Assembly: GCA_020692355.1 (NCBI GenBank)
Contig: JAIMKP010000021.1
Location: 1-47,859, forward strand
Reading direction: 5' to 3'
DNA length: 47,859 nt
From: Desulfosporosinus sp.
GTDB taxonomy: Bacteria; Bacillota; Desulfitobacteriia; Desulfitobacteriales; Desulfitobacteriaceae
The notes under the pieces are model-generated. The model saw only the letters and a program-made list of their open reading frames with translations, did not search any database and was not told the origin of the DNA. A program made the translations under genes and the position numbers. This document shows positions 26,803 through 36,000 of this stretch, one piece after another (positions within the stretch are counted from its first letter, which is position 1; each line of letters begins with the position of its first letter).

Positions 26803-27067
26803 ATGATCATCGGTTTTGGATTCGGGGATTCGGGGATTCGGGGATCCTGTGCAGAGCATTCTCATGCTGTTGTTAACCTCGCTCGTCTGCTACGTGATTT
26901 TTCGCAACTGGCGCAATGCAGGGTGCAGGAATCGGGATCCCGTGCTCGAGAGAGAAAGACGCAGACAGCATTATTATGAGCAACGGCAACGGGCGCGGGA
27001 CTACGCGCGTGAATTTGATCTGACGGATGAAGAGATTGAACGACGGTTAGATGAGGAGTTTAGATAA
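26803..27067 (+). pseudogene. Small membrane protein, frame set by an 8-bp slippage repeat
   Basis: A paralogue of the 84-aa protein at 36513. ATG 26803 reads MIIGFGFGD and then meets three tandem ATTCGGGG units; the frame is lost and the read-through runs out-of-family. The family frame resumes as GDPVQSILMLLLTSLVCYVIF and ends DEEIERRLDEEF at 27067. One unit, or four, would keep the frame; three do not. The body is one membrane helix followed by a highly charged helix. Function unknown. Confidence 0.7.
26820..26843 (+). repeat. Octanucleotide tandem repeat (ATTCGGGG)x3
   Basis: Three perfect 8-bp units, followed by a partial ATC, lie inside the N-terminal coding part of the small membrane protein. 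The unit is not a multiple of three, so copy-number change switches the frame. Confidence 0.9.
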
Positions 27068-27192
27068 CGGTAAGTGAGCAGATGCGGTGAAAATGGTTGA
27101 CATTGGTTTTACCATTCCTTTGCGTTTTCCGTGAGGTGCAGGTCTGAGTCTATGCTATATTTTGGCAATTCTTCGGATTCCGGGGGGTAAAA

Positions 27193-28743
27193 GTGAGACA
27201 TACCGATTTGAAAAAAGCGTCTAGATCGCCCCACCTTAGTTTCCCAGACACTGTCCGCCTGAGGCAGGAACATTTTGGTGGAATTCTCTTTCATACTCGG
27301 ACAGGAACCACGATGGAAGTGGACAGGGAAGCCTACAGGTTGGTCTCATTGATTCAAAGCAGAGGAGTCGTCGATATCAACAATCTCGACAGGGTATGGT
27401 TTGAACGCTATAATCACCATCTTAACCATCCTCAAGCCCTAAAGATCGTTGACAAGCTGGTAGCCTTGAACATGTTGATCGTCATGCCTTCAGGCTTGCT
27501 TCACCGGAATTTGGAGGAAGCTGATGTTTCAGAAAAAGACGGTTTGGAAGAGTGGCCTTCCGGCTCAGTACTCAGCGCGCCGGAAACCGTGCATTGGGCA
27601 GTTACCTTTCGCTGCGATTTGGCTTGTCCGGATTGTTATGTCCAGCGGCATAGTCATACCACAGCGGCGGAGCTCGATACAGAACAGTCCCTGGCACTGA
27701 TTGACAGGTTGGCGGAGGCTGGGATCTTCCAGCTAGCTATAGGCGGAGGGGAACCGTTTTTGCGGTCGGATCTTATCCAACTTCTGGTCCGTGCCAAGGC
27801 CGGAAATATGGTTACCCATGTGACAACAGGCAGGCACCTTGACATTGGAACTTTAAAAGAGATAGGGAAATATATTACCAGTTTGCAGGTCGGCATCAAG
27901 CAGGATGCGTTGATCCAGCACCCAAGCGCGGAAAGGGAAAAGCTAAGCGAACTCATCGTTAGAACCAGGGAGCAAGGCATTGATGTCGGGGCTAATTTGA
28001 TCCTGTCCCGCTCTACCATACATGATTTTGAGTCTATCATTGAAGAACTGTCTAGGGCAGGATTTAAGCGAATAACCTTATTGCGCTATAAACCAGCGGG
28101 AGACAGAAATCGTTGGGTCCAAGAAAAACCTGCAAGTGACGAACTCTTGTCTCTGGAAGAAAAACTGGGAATCACAGTGGATACTTATTCGCATATTCAA
28201 TTCAGAGTCGACTGTGGCTTGGCTTTTCTGGAACGCCATTTGCCACCTGAGCAGGCCGGATATCATGGGATCAGGGGATGTTCCGCAGCCGAGAGGATAT
28301 TGTCCATCGCCCCGGACGGGTCGGTCTATCCTTGTTCCCAACTGGTCGGACCAAAATTCCGAGCCGGACATTTGCCGACGGATGAGTTTCAGGATATCTG
28401 GAGAAACAGCGAAATCTTGCGTAGGTACCGGAAGTTTCGGACGCATAAAGGTTTCAAGAAGAGCCAGTGTGGTCAGTGTATGGCCAAGAGCCAATGCGGG
28501 GGTTGCAGAGTCTTCGCTCCGGATGCTCTGGGCGCTGATCCGGGTTGTCCGGCGCCAATTCTTTTACCGGCTAAGTCCGGAAAACATCCTGTGGATGAAC
28601 GGTATGCCATGCTGGTGGATATTCAGGAAAGCATAGGCTGTACCGAGGGCGGATTTCCGTTTGCCACTTTGGAGGAGATCGAAGGGTGGCTGGAGGAAGC
28701 GGAGTGCCGTGACTATCCCCGGTGGCTGAAGGAAGAGGACTAA
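27193..28743 (+). CDS. Radical SAM/SPASM enzyme with PqqD-like N-terminal domain
   Basis: A 516-aa enzyme starting at GTG 27193 after GGGGGGT. Residues about 20-100 form a PqqD/RRE-like peptide-binding domain (HFGGILFHTRTGTTMEVDRE). The radical SAM cluster motif is CDLACPDC near residue 141, with the AdoMet GGGEPF motif near 178. A C-terminal SPASM region has PDGSVYPCSQ, CGQCMAKSQCGGC and a final Cys. This layout is that of peptide-modifying maturases of the PqqE/sactipeptide type. No clear precursor peptide follows; the next ORF (28798) is a truncated candidate. It appears complete and well expressed by its ribosome site. Confidence 0.9.
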   Translation: MRHTDLKKASRSPHLSFPDTVRLRQEHFGGILFHTRTGTTMEVDREAYRLVSLIQSRGVVDINNLDRVWFERYNHHLNHPQALKIVDKLVALNMLIVMPSGLLHRNLEEADVSEKDGLEEWPSGSVLSAPETVHWAVTFRCDLACPDCYVQRHSHTTAAELDTEQSLALIDRLAEAGIFQLAIGGGEPFLRSDLIQLLVRAKAGNMVTHVTTGRHLDIGTLKEIGKYITSLQVGIKQDALIQHPSAEREKLSELIVRTREQGIDVGANLILSRSTIHDFESIIEELSRAGFKRITLLRYKPAGDRNRWVQEKPASDELLSLEEKLGITVDTYSHIQFRVDCGLAFLERHLPPEQAGYHGIRGCSAAERILSIAPDGSVYPCSQLVGPKFRAGHLPTDEFQDIWRNSEILRRYRKFRTHKGFKKSQCGQCMAKSQCGGCRVFAPDALGADPGCPAPILLPAKSGKHPVDERYAMLVDIQESIGCTEGGFPFATLEEIEGWLEEAECRDYPRWLKEED

Positions 28744-28797
28744 AGCCGAAGGGAGACAAAAGGTATACAACATGTCATCAATAAAAGGGGGGCTCTG

Positions 28798-28938
28798 GTG
28801 AAAATCCTCAGCATCAGGAAAGGTTTTGCGTCTGATCACAGTTCTACGTCCTACGAGTTTTTGGCAGTGAACAAAGCTTTGGGTGTCAAGGAGCGTAAAG
28901 CCGTTGCATCTTTATCCAGCCGGGCAGATCCGACGGAA
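28798..28938 (+). pseudogene. Truncated small ORF next to the radical SAM gene
   Basis: A frame beginning GTG 28798 (AAAGGGGGG upstream) encodes VKILSIRKGFASDHSSTSYEF and about 25 more plausible residues. From about 28938 the reading frame enters the XRE regulator gene out of phase, so its 3' part is lost. The position and the Ser/Thr-rich SDHSSTSYEF segment allow a peptide-substrate role, but that is a guess. Confidence 0.4.
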
Positions 28939-29143
28939 TTTGCGCAAAGCCCGGCTCAACGCAAACATCTGGACACAGAAAGAACTGGCAGTTCGGACAG
29001 GCATCGCCCCTAGCATTATCAGTGACCTGGAGCGAGGTCGGCGGGCCATGAGTCCCCAGTGGGCTGTAAAGATCGCTGAGGTGGTCGGAGTAAACTATGG
29101 AACCTTGATGACAGAATACACCGAGCCAATGAGAGAGGAATAG
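28883..29143 (+). CDS. XRE-family HTH protein, 5' end rebuilt by a junction
   Basis: An HTH_3 domain is clear: QIRRNLRKARLNANIWTQKEL, then TGIAPSIISDLERGRRAMS, of about 60 residues. The normal start is not visible; GTG 28883 or TTG 28904 would begin translation inside sequence belonging to the preceding truncated ORF. It may be functional with a changed N-terminus. Such single-domain XRE proteins are commonly phage- or TA-derived. Confidence 0.6.
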   Translation: MSRSVKPLHLYPAGQIRRNLRKARLNANIWTQKELAVRTGIAPSIISDLERGRRAMSPQWAVKIAEVVGVNYGTLMTEYTEPMREE

Positions 29144-29151
29144 GCAATAGC

Positions 29152-29318
29152 ATGGATTGGCAGGCGATCGTGATTCATCATTCGGCAAGCCCCACGTTGA
29201 GCTCCATCGAGAGATTCCCGGTGCCAACACCGAGTGTCCCGGACGATATTTTCCTGCAGATATCCTGGACAAGGAATTGCACGAGCGCCTTGGGGAAGCC
29301 ACCGAACCTTGGAATTGA
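29152..29318 (+). pseudogene. N-acetylmuramoyl-L-alanine amidase with its middle deleted
   Basis: ATG 29152 gives MDWQAIVIHHSAS, the N-terminal Zn-site strand of amidase_2/PGRP enzymes. One frame over, sequence from 29193 gives HVELHREIPGANTECPGRYF, the C-terminal Zn-site region with the conserved Cys, and stops at 29318. About 80-100 central residues are missing. This is a dead phage-type endolysin gene. Confidence 0.75.
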
Positions 29319-29332
29319 AAGAACGACCAAGA

Positions 29333-29376
29333 AAACCTCCTTCGGCTATCCTAAACTGAGGGAGGTTTCACGTTGT
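29333..29376 (+). terminator. Terminator-like hairpin
   Basis: AAACCTCC and GGAGGTTT pair across a 20-base loop and are followed by a loosely T-rich stretch (TTTCACGTTGTCTT). It follows the amidase relic. Confidence 0.45.
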
Positions 29377-29573
29377 CTTGAACCATAACTCACGACTGAA
29401 GTCACGAGTGTGCGGGGCTACACATCAAAGTTCCCCTGTCTGTAAGCTATTTAAAACACCCCAAAGAAATTCCATAAAGAAGGAAATAGCACTCCTATCG
29501 CCGAATTCTGTGATGAACAGAAAGCGAACGACCCAAAGAAGTCTGAGGAATGTGAAGAGGAGAGGGATAGATC
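29377..29573. other. Intergenic stretch before the FliK-like gene
   Basis: No gene is supported here. An imperfect ACTCACGACT/AGTCACGAGT hairpin at 29388-29409 resembles the end hairpins of IS200/IS605-type elements, but nothing else of an element is present. AGGAGAGGG just before 29574 serves the next gene. Confidence 0.4.
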
Positions 29574-30736
29574 TTGGATGTTAACGGAATATCCCCAGTT
29601 CAAAATCTTATTCTGAAGGTGCTTCCTGCGAGCCCGGCGGAAAAAGTGCCCTCCCCGACTGGCGGAAACGGAAAGGCCCCTGTCCTAACCAGTCAGGAAG
29701 GGCCGGCTCTGGCACCCGCTGAGAGCCCAAATACTTCAGTTCAGAACATACACACTCGAAGTGTTCTCACTCAAAGCACGCTGTCTCAAACAGGGTCATT
29801 ACCGAACCTACCGTCTCAGGGAGCTACATCTCAAGGCATGTCGTCACTGAACCCAATGACTCAGAACGAGCCGTCTCAGACCCCATCGACTCAGAACGAG
29901 CCGTCTCAGACCCCATCGACTCAGAACGTAGCACCTCAAAGCACTCTTATAGAAAGCGTCCCGCTTCAAAATCCGTTCTCTCAAAGCTTACCTCCTCAGA
30001 ACATTGTGTCTCATAACGTACAGCCGCAAGGCGTTCCATCTCAGAACGCATCTCTGCAAAATCTTCAGCTACCAGAGTTGCCGCTATTGGCTTTGTTTAC
30101 TAATGTCGTAACGTCTGAAATTCAAGGATCGAATGTGCAAGCTCTCAGCACCATGTTCCGAAAGCTAGGCCTGGACTATGAAAAAAGGCTTTGGAAAGCT
30201 CTTAGCCTTACCGAACCCTTTCAAAGTCAAGAATTTGCGGACCTTAAGGACACGGTGAAAGCTCAATTGATAGACGCTGCCAGAAAAGACCCCGAAGCCA
30301 AATCTGCGTTGGACACGCTAACAAGCATGCAGCTCAAACATTCCTCCGAGCAAGATTCACAGGCCTACCTGGTGATGGATTTACCATATCTGGCCCAAGA
30401 TAAAGGACATCAGGCGCGGATCGCCATCCATGGCAACAAAAAGGGGAAAACGATTGACGCGGAACACTGTCGCCTCGGCTTAAGCACTGTTACCGACGTC
30501 CTTGGTGAAATAGTATTGATGCACTGTTTCGCGATCGCACTTTGAGCGTTACCATCATGACGGAGATCCCAGAAATGGTGTCCACGATTTGGGGACAACT
30601 TAAAACTTCCGTTGTCGAACAGTTTGCTTCACAAGGCTACCAACTCCTCGGAGTTCGGGTGAGTCCCCTGGGGGATGAACGCTTCGATGCCTTTATTCAG
30701 GGGATCGAGCCGAAAGGAGTGGACATCAAAATATGA
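29574..30736 (+). pseudogene. FliK-like flagellar hook-length control protein, frameshifted near 30515
   Basis: Starts at TTG 29574 (AGGAGAGGG upstream). The N-terminal half is low-complexity and rich in Gln, Ser, Pro and Asn, with a 30-bp tandem repeat, as expected of FliK-type rulers. From about residue 165 it is folded. The first frame ends at 30545 after GEIVLMHCF. In the next frame the FliK_C-like continuation is DALFRDRTLSVTIMTEIPEM and on to 30736 (PLGDERFDAF). One base near ATAGTATTGATG separates them. Either a real inactivation or a sequence error. It lies beside an FlhB-like gene, as in many Firmicutes. Confidence 0.65.
29859..29928 (+). repeat. 30-bp coding tandem repeat
   Basis: Two identical 30-bp units plus ten bases of a third encode TQNEPSQTPS repeats in the low-complexity part of the FliK-like protein. 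Confidence 0.85.
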
Positions 30737-31017
30737 ATCAACGTCCGAAGGCTGCGGCTTTAAAATATGATTATCACGGGGCTCCCAAAGTAGTGGCTCA
30801 AGGCGAAGGTTATCTGGCCGAGCGCCTTATTGAAGTGGCGAAAGAGGAGGGGATCCCAATTCAGGAGAATCCTGCCCTCGTCGATGCCCTGCTGCAAGTT
30901 GAACTTAATCACGAAATACCCCCGAAGCTATTTAATGCTGTCGCTGAACTTCTCGCCTTCGTCTGGCGCTTGAACGATGAGGCCAAGAAGAAAGTTCAGA
31001 GACCCCAAGGAGGATGA
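30733..31017 (+). CDS. FlhB C-terminal-domain-like protein
   Basis: A 94-aa soluble protein corresponding to the cytoplasmic domain of FlhB/YscU (often called FhlB or FlhX): KAAALKYDYHGAPKVVAQGEG, the region after the NPTH cleavage site, then IPIQENPALVDALLQVELN and a helix. Its ATG overlaps the stop of the FliK-like frame. Stand-alone copies next to FliK-like proteins can partly replace the FlhB C-domain in flagellar export switching. It appears intact. Confidence 0.88.
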   Translation: MNQRPKAAALKYDYHGAPKVVAQGEGYLAERLIEVAKEEGIPIQENPALVDALLQVELNHEIPPKLFNAVAELLAFVWRLNDEAKKKVQRPQGG

Positions 31018-31020
31018 AGT

Positions 31021-31175
31021 ATGCTTGAGCTTGTTAAAAAACTGATTGCCGACGCTAAGCAGAAAACCCTGACCAGTTCCAGCCTGGAAATCAGGTGTAT
31101 GACCAGCTGGGAATCGATATGACATCGAAGATTGAACGCGGCTCCTATCACATTGACCCCTGGAGGAAGAGCTGA
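31021..31175 (+). pseudogene. Relic with a possible FlgM-type tail
   Basis: ATG 31021 encodes MLELVKKLIADAKQKT and then breaks. One frame over, VYDQLGIDMTSKIERGSYHI runs to a stop at 31175 (HIDPWRKS). The ending resembles the FlgM C-terminus and is repeated at 9483-9524. With only about 50 residues and a frame change it is a remnant; FlgM is tentative. Confidence 0.35.
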
Positions 31176-31231
31176 AAAAGAGGCGCCAGGTTGAGTTCGA
31201 CTGGTGAGAGGGGTGGAAGTAGCCAACTGTA

Positions 31232-31290
31232 TACGGCTCCCGAACAATACCTCGACTATGACGACTGGGACGAATGAGCGATTCCGATGC
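31232..31290 (+). repeat. Second copy of the ...EQY-DYD-WDE gene tail
   Basis: 59 bp matching 25722-25780 with 6 differences. Reads TAPEQYLDYDDWDE then stop on the plus strand. It overlaps the 3' end of the HD-domain gene on the minus strand, so that gene's last codons may also have been replaced. Confidence 0.7.
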
Positions 31291-31867
31291 CGTCTCCTTG
31301 TAGTCCAATGCTTTCCGCAGCATTTTGCATGCCTTTAATTGTTTCGCCGATGATATAGTCTAGTTCCATATTCAGCATTTTAGCACCTTGCTCGATGACC
31401 TCCCGATTTACACCCGCAGCAAAGCTTTTCTGCTTCCATTTCTTTTTCACTGATTTCAGTTCAAGGTCAAGGATACTCTTGCTGGGTCGTAGGACAACTG
31501 TAGCGGAAATTAATCCGGTTAACTCGTCGATGGTGAATAAAATTTTTTCCATCCTATGGACAGGTTCAACATTGCAGCATAGCCCCCATCCATGACTTTC
31601 CACAGCATGGATATAGTCCTCGTGCCAGTTGTGATCCCTGAGTATTTCCCTGGCTTTTAGGCAATGCTCTTCAGGGTACATTTCGTAATCAACATCATGT
31701 ACCAATCCAATGATGCCCCACTTTTCCTTTTCGGGTTCTTCCAGAATATTAGCAAAATGAAGCATAACAGCTTCAACAGCCAGGGCGTGCTTGATTAGGC
31801 TCTCATTTTTATTGTACTTGGTTAAGAGATCATAGGCTTGTTCTCTTGTTGGTATGATCTGTTCCAC
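31256..31867 (-). CDS. HD-domain (HDIG-type) hydrolase-like protein
   Basis: A 203-aa protein with a metal-dependent HD phosphohydrolase fold. It has the first His in IKHALAVE (about residue 26), the HD pair in GLVHDVDYE (about 56), and later metal ligands HAVESHGWG (about 90). Small HDIG proteins of this kind are widespread in Clostridia, and their nucleotide substrate is not known. It is the only minus-strand gene here and stands alone. Its final residues overlap a duplicated gene tail, so the natural C-terminus may be slightly altered. Confidence 0.85.
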   Translation of the reverse strand: MEQIIPTREQAYDLLTKYNKNESLIKHALAVEAVMLHFANILEEPEKEKWGIIGLVHDVDYEMYPEEHCLKAREILRDHNWHEDYIHAVESHGWGLCCNVEPVHRMEKILFTIDELTGLISATVVLRPSKSILDLELKSVKKKWKQKSFAAGVNREVIEQGAKMLNMELDYIIGETIKGMQNAAESIGLQGDGIGIAHSSQSS

Positions 31868-31969
31868 GATAATCTCCTCTTCCCTTTTCTTTTATGAAAA
31901 TACTAATCCGGTACAACTTCAATGTCAACCTCGGCAGGAAATGCTGGAACCGCATAGGGCGGGGACTGA

Positions 31970-31999
31970 TTGATTACATGGCATGGAAAAGATTATAAT
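31970..31999 (+). promoter_or_regulatory. SigA-type promoter before the Phd stub
   Basis: TTGATT and TATAAT are separated by 18 bases; a second TATAAT lies at 32005-32010. It would transcribe the Phd stub and the genes beyond hairpin repeat B. Confidence 0.55.
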
Positions 32000-32032
32000 A
32001 TGGATATAATTTTACTATGAGGAGCTGATACC

Positions 32033-32065
32033 ATGCAGATTAAACCGTCTGCAAGCATCCGGTAA
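32033..32065 (+). pseudogene. 5' stub of a Phd-type antitoxin gene
   Basis: ATG 32033, with GAGGAG upstream, encodes only MQIKPSASIR before a stop. These ten residues match the start of prevent-host-death antitoxins. Eight bases further on, hairpin repeat B begins. The rest of the gene and any toxin are missing. Confidence 0.55.
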
Positions 32066-32072
32066 AATTATA

Positions 32073-32191
32073 GTGAACTCGTTCAACTAAAGTTGAACAT
32101 CGAGACTTCGGTGGGGGAGTTTACCCCCACCGAAGCAAAGTACGAGGTACCACTCCCACTTGTAGAAGTGGGAGTCTCACGATTGGATCAA
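32073..32191 (+). repeat. Modular hairpin repeat, copy B
   Basis: Minimal form like copy A: GTTCAAC/GTTGAAC, CTTCGGTGGGGG/CCCCCACCGAAG and ACTCCCACTT/AAGTGGGAGT hairpins, ending GATTGGATCAA. It lies between the Phd stub and a 5'-truncated gene. Confidence 0.9.
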
Positions 32192-32611
32192 CCGGAAAAA
32201 GTCAGGGATGAGCTGCGAACTTTTGTGGGAGAAATGCCCACATTTAGAATCCTGAATGATTACCTGCCCCTGTTCAACCAGCCTTATTCCCTGCACAGGC
32301 TATTCAACCTTAAGGAATACAAGGCTGGAGAATATGTCGTGGCTTCTCAAAAACAGTTTCAACTTGACCGGGATCTGCTGGCCAAAGGAGAAAAGCCGTC
32401 GGTCTATCTGGATTTCCCAGTGGATGTCGCGGATTATGAGCTGATTAACCTGTTCAACTGGCAGGATGAAGTTAAAGATATGATATCCCAGCTGGAGTTC
32501 GTCCGGATGGTCGATGCGGAAACTATCGAGAGGTATATCCGTGAAGGCAAGATTGCACCCGATCTGGAAGTTCCGCTGGGCGATAAAAGGAGCAACCATC
32601 TTATAGAATAA
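32093..32611 (+). pseudogene. 5'-truncated unknown gene, open through hairpin repeat B
   Basis: The frame is open from TTG 32093 inside repeat B; about 33 residues come from the repeat (NIETSVGEF...). From 32192 the protein looks natural: FRILNDYLPLFNQPYSLHRL, YVVASQKQFQLDRDLL, and an acidic C-terminus. The first internal Met is at 32235. The original N-terminus has probably been lost where the repeat sits. Whether a chimeric protein is made is unknown. Family not recognised. Confidence 0.5.
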
Positions 32612-32645
32612 GAGTGTCGTGATAAAGTAGTAAAGGTTGATGAGT

Positions 32646-33032
32646 ATGAAGGAAGTAACAGCAGCCATTATCTTGAACGGTGACAAATTCCTAATTGCCC
32701 AACGGGCCCCCGGTGAAAATCTGGCAGGCAAATGGGAATTCCCGGGCGGTAAAATTGAGCCAGAAGAGACTCCCCAGGTATGCCTGAAACGTGAAATAAA
32801 AGAAGAACTTGATGTCGATATAGAAGTCTTGGATTTTTTCGGCGAGAGCATCTATGAGTATGATAGCGGAGAAATCCGGCTCATGGCTTTTTGGTGTAAG
32901 TGGATTTCAGGTGACTTTTCATTGAGTGTGCATAGCCGTATCGAGTGGGTTAATCGCGCCCAGTTGGATCTATATGATTTTGCGCCTGCGGATATTCCCT
33001 TGGTGCAAAAAGTTAAGTCAGTCATGGGTTAG
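32646..33032 (+). CDS. NUDIX hydrolase, MutT-like
   Basis: A 128-aa NUDIX enzyme. ATG 32646 follows AAAGG at a good distance, and the same start context recurs at 37066. The NUDIX box G-x5-E-x7-RE-x2-EE is complete (from GKIEPEE to REIKEEL, residues about 36-58). The early LIAQRAPGENLAGKWEFPGG matches MutT/CTP-pyrophosphohydrolase enzymes. Nine bases separate it from the PLD-helicase gene, so the two form an operon. It could hydrolyse a modified nucleotide made or sensed by that system; the substrate is unknown. Confidence 0.93.
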   Translation: MKEVTAAIILNGDKFLIAQRAPGENLAGKWEFPGGKIEPEETPQVCLKREIKEELDVDIEVLDFFGESIYEYDSGEIRLMAFWCKWISGDFSLSVHSRIEWVNRAQLDLYDFAPADIPLVQKVKSVMG

Positions 33033-33041
33033 AGGTGGAGC

Positions 33042-36000
33042 ATGTCAGGGATTGTCTACGGGCTTTATGAGCAAATCATCAACGGAATCATCATTGAAAA
33101 TCTTAGGAAAATCGATCAGGAACTTGTAGTTAAAGATACTCAACCGTTGGATTCCGCGGAGTCCACCAAGATCTTGGCCGGGTACTTTGCCAGAATCCTG
33201 AGGGAAATATTTGCTTATATTGATGCTGGGGATGCAGCTGTCAGAGACCGGGTTGATTTTTGTAATAGTATTTTGCTGCATATCATCGGGTGCATCCAAA
33301 CAGAAAGTTTTGGTTTCAAAAAGGATGAAACTGCCTTAAAGCGGGTTAAGAGTTTTCTCATCGAGCAAGATGCACAGCTGTTGTTATCCCTGGTTGACAA
33401 GAAAGCAAACAGACAAACAGCATTAATGGATGCAGAAAAGATTGTCAGGCCGGAAACCTCTATCTCAGAAAACTCCCTTTTTACCGGTGCAGTTCATGAG
33501 CCAAGTATGGTTTCAGAACTCAGAAAGGAGATCTTGAGCAGCCACAGGATCGATTTTCTTGTTTCTTTTATCCGGTGGAGTGGCTTAAGGTTGATCATCA
33601 ATGAACTTGCTCGATTTACAGCAAATGGCGGCAAATTAAGAGTGATTACGACATCCTATCTTGGCGCTACTGATTTCAAAGCGGTTGAGCAGCTCAGTAA
33701 ACTTACCAATACGGAAATCCATATTTCCTATGATACTGATAGGACCCGTCTGCATGCCAAGACCTATGTTTTTTGGCGGGATACCGGCTTTAGCACTGTC
33801 TATATTGGATCGTCAAACATATCCGAGTCAGCCATGACCAGTGGGCTGGAATGGAATATTAAGTTATCTCAATATGACTCAGGGGACATCCTGGAGAAAA
33901 TCCGGGCAACATTTGAAGGGTATTGGAATAGTCCTGAGTTCACTACCTTTATCCCGCAGCTCGATTCCGAACGTTTGCGCAAAGCGTTAAAGTCCGAAAG
34001 AAGAATCAGCCAGGATGAACAAGGCAGCGTTGTTTTTAACTTTGACATTAAGCCCTATTATTATCAACAGGAGATCCTAGATAAACTGCAAGCGGAAAGG
34101 AAAGTCCATCATTCTTGCAAAAACCTGATAGTGGCGGCAACGGGTACCGGTAAGACGGTTATTGCTGCGTTTGATTACCGGGACTTCTGCCGGGCGAACC
34201 CTAACAAGCCGAACAGGCTGCTTTTTGTCGCCCACCGGAAGGAAATACTAAGTCAGAGCATGGCCTGCTTTCGAGGGATATTGAAAGATTTGAATTTCGG
34301 CTCCATGATGGTTGGGGGAGTAAAGCCCGACAGCTTCGACCACTTGTTTATATCTATCCAATCATTTAACTCCAAAGAACTCATTGGGGTAACAACTCCT
34401 GGCTTTTTTGACTATATCGTGATTGATGAATTCCATCATGCTGCTGCTCCATCCTACCAAGAACTTTTGGATTATTATAAGCCTAAGGTCTTATTGGGAC
34501 TAACAGCGACACCGGAGAGAGCGGATGGGCGAAGCATCTTGGCGTATTTCGAGGGTAGGATTGCTGCTGAAATCAGATTATGGGAAGCTATTGAACGAAA
34601 ACTATTAAGCCCCTTTCACTATTTTGGCGTGACTGATGATGTGGACCTAAGTCAGGTTCGCTGGGTTGGTGGAAAATATGATGATGCGCAAATCGAAAAC
34701 CTCTATGTTTTTGAGCAAGCCGTCGCTGTCAAACGCGTGGGGAATATCATTAATGCGATTGACAGATACTGTCTTGACCGCTCAGAGATTATCGGCATTG
34801 GATTTTGTGTTACCAAAAAGCATGCGGAATTCATGTGCAATGTCTTTAAGAAATCAGGTATCCCTTCAGATTATCTCATTGCGGAATCAGAGGATGAGGT
34901 AAGGGACAGTGTGAAACGTCGCCTTGTCAACAAGGAAATCAAGTTTGTTTTTGTTGTAGACATTTATAATGAGGGCATAGACATTCCAGAAGTAAATACT
35001 GTTCTTTTCCTGCGTCCGACGGAAAGCTTGACGGTTTTTCTGCAGCAGTTGGGACGTGGACTAAGGCTTAGCGATGGCAAAGAGAGCCTTACAGTTTTGG
35101 ATTTTGTGGGACAGGCGCACACCAAGTACTCTTTTGCAGACCGCTTTAAAGCCTTGCTGGCCAGGACCCGAAAATCTGTCGAGCAGGAAGTTAAGACTGG
35201 TTTTGCCCATGTCCCCCGAGGCTGTTCGATCCAATTGGAAAAGCAGGCCCAGGAATATATCCTGGCGAATATCAGAAATGCCATAAACAGCAAACGAAAC
35301 CTGATCAGCAAGCTCCACGATTTTCTGGAAATCAACGGTGAGCTTAAAGTCAATGAGTTTTTTGAAGGTTACCACGTGAAACCTCAAGATGTCTACAGTA
35401 AGAAGATTTCTATGGTAGGGTTGGCGGCCAAAGCCGGGTTGCTCAAAGGATACAAGGTTTTGCCGGAAAGGGAAAGGCTGATATCGTCTGCGCTCGGAAG
35501 ACTGTCCCTGGCTGATTCCCGGCGCTGGATTCGCTTTAGCCAGATTATTCTACCCAGGATACTGGTAGGTAAAGGTGCATCAATGCCACATTTAGCACCG
35601 GTGGAAAGAACTATGCTTATGATGCTTTATTATACCGTTTGGGGGAAAGGGCTGGAGGATCTGGGCAATAGATTCGCCTCTGTGGAAGAAGCAATATATT
35701 GGGCCATTGACGATCCATTGCTTTATGATGAACTGCTGGGCCTTCTGGAATATCAGTATCAAAAAATAGATTTTGTCGATAAGCCTTTGGACGAATTTGG
35801 GCAGGAGTATCCATTGGATCTATACTGTTCGTATACATTTGATCAGATTTTGGTGGCCCTGGGAAAACATACGGAAAGGAAGAGGAGTCATTTCCGGGAA
35901 GGCGTCTTATACCTGCCTGAAAAGAATCTCGATGTGTTTTTCGTGACCTTGAATAAGTCGGAAAAAGACTATTCACCTTCAACGATGTATCAGGATTATT

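Noticed and set aside
29388-29409. IS200/IS605 element end
   Set aside because: Only one imperfect hairpin; no TnpA or TnpB remnants nearby.
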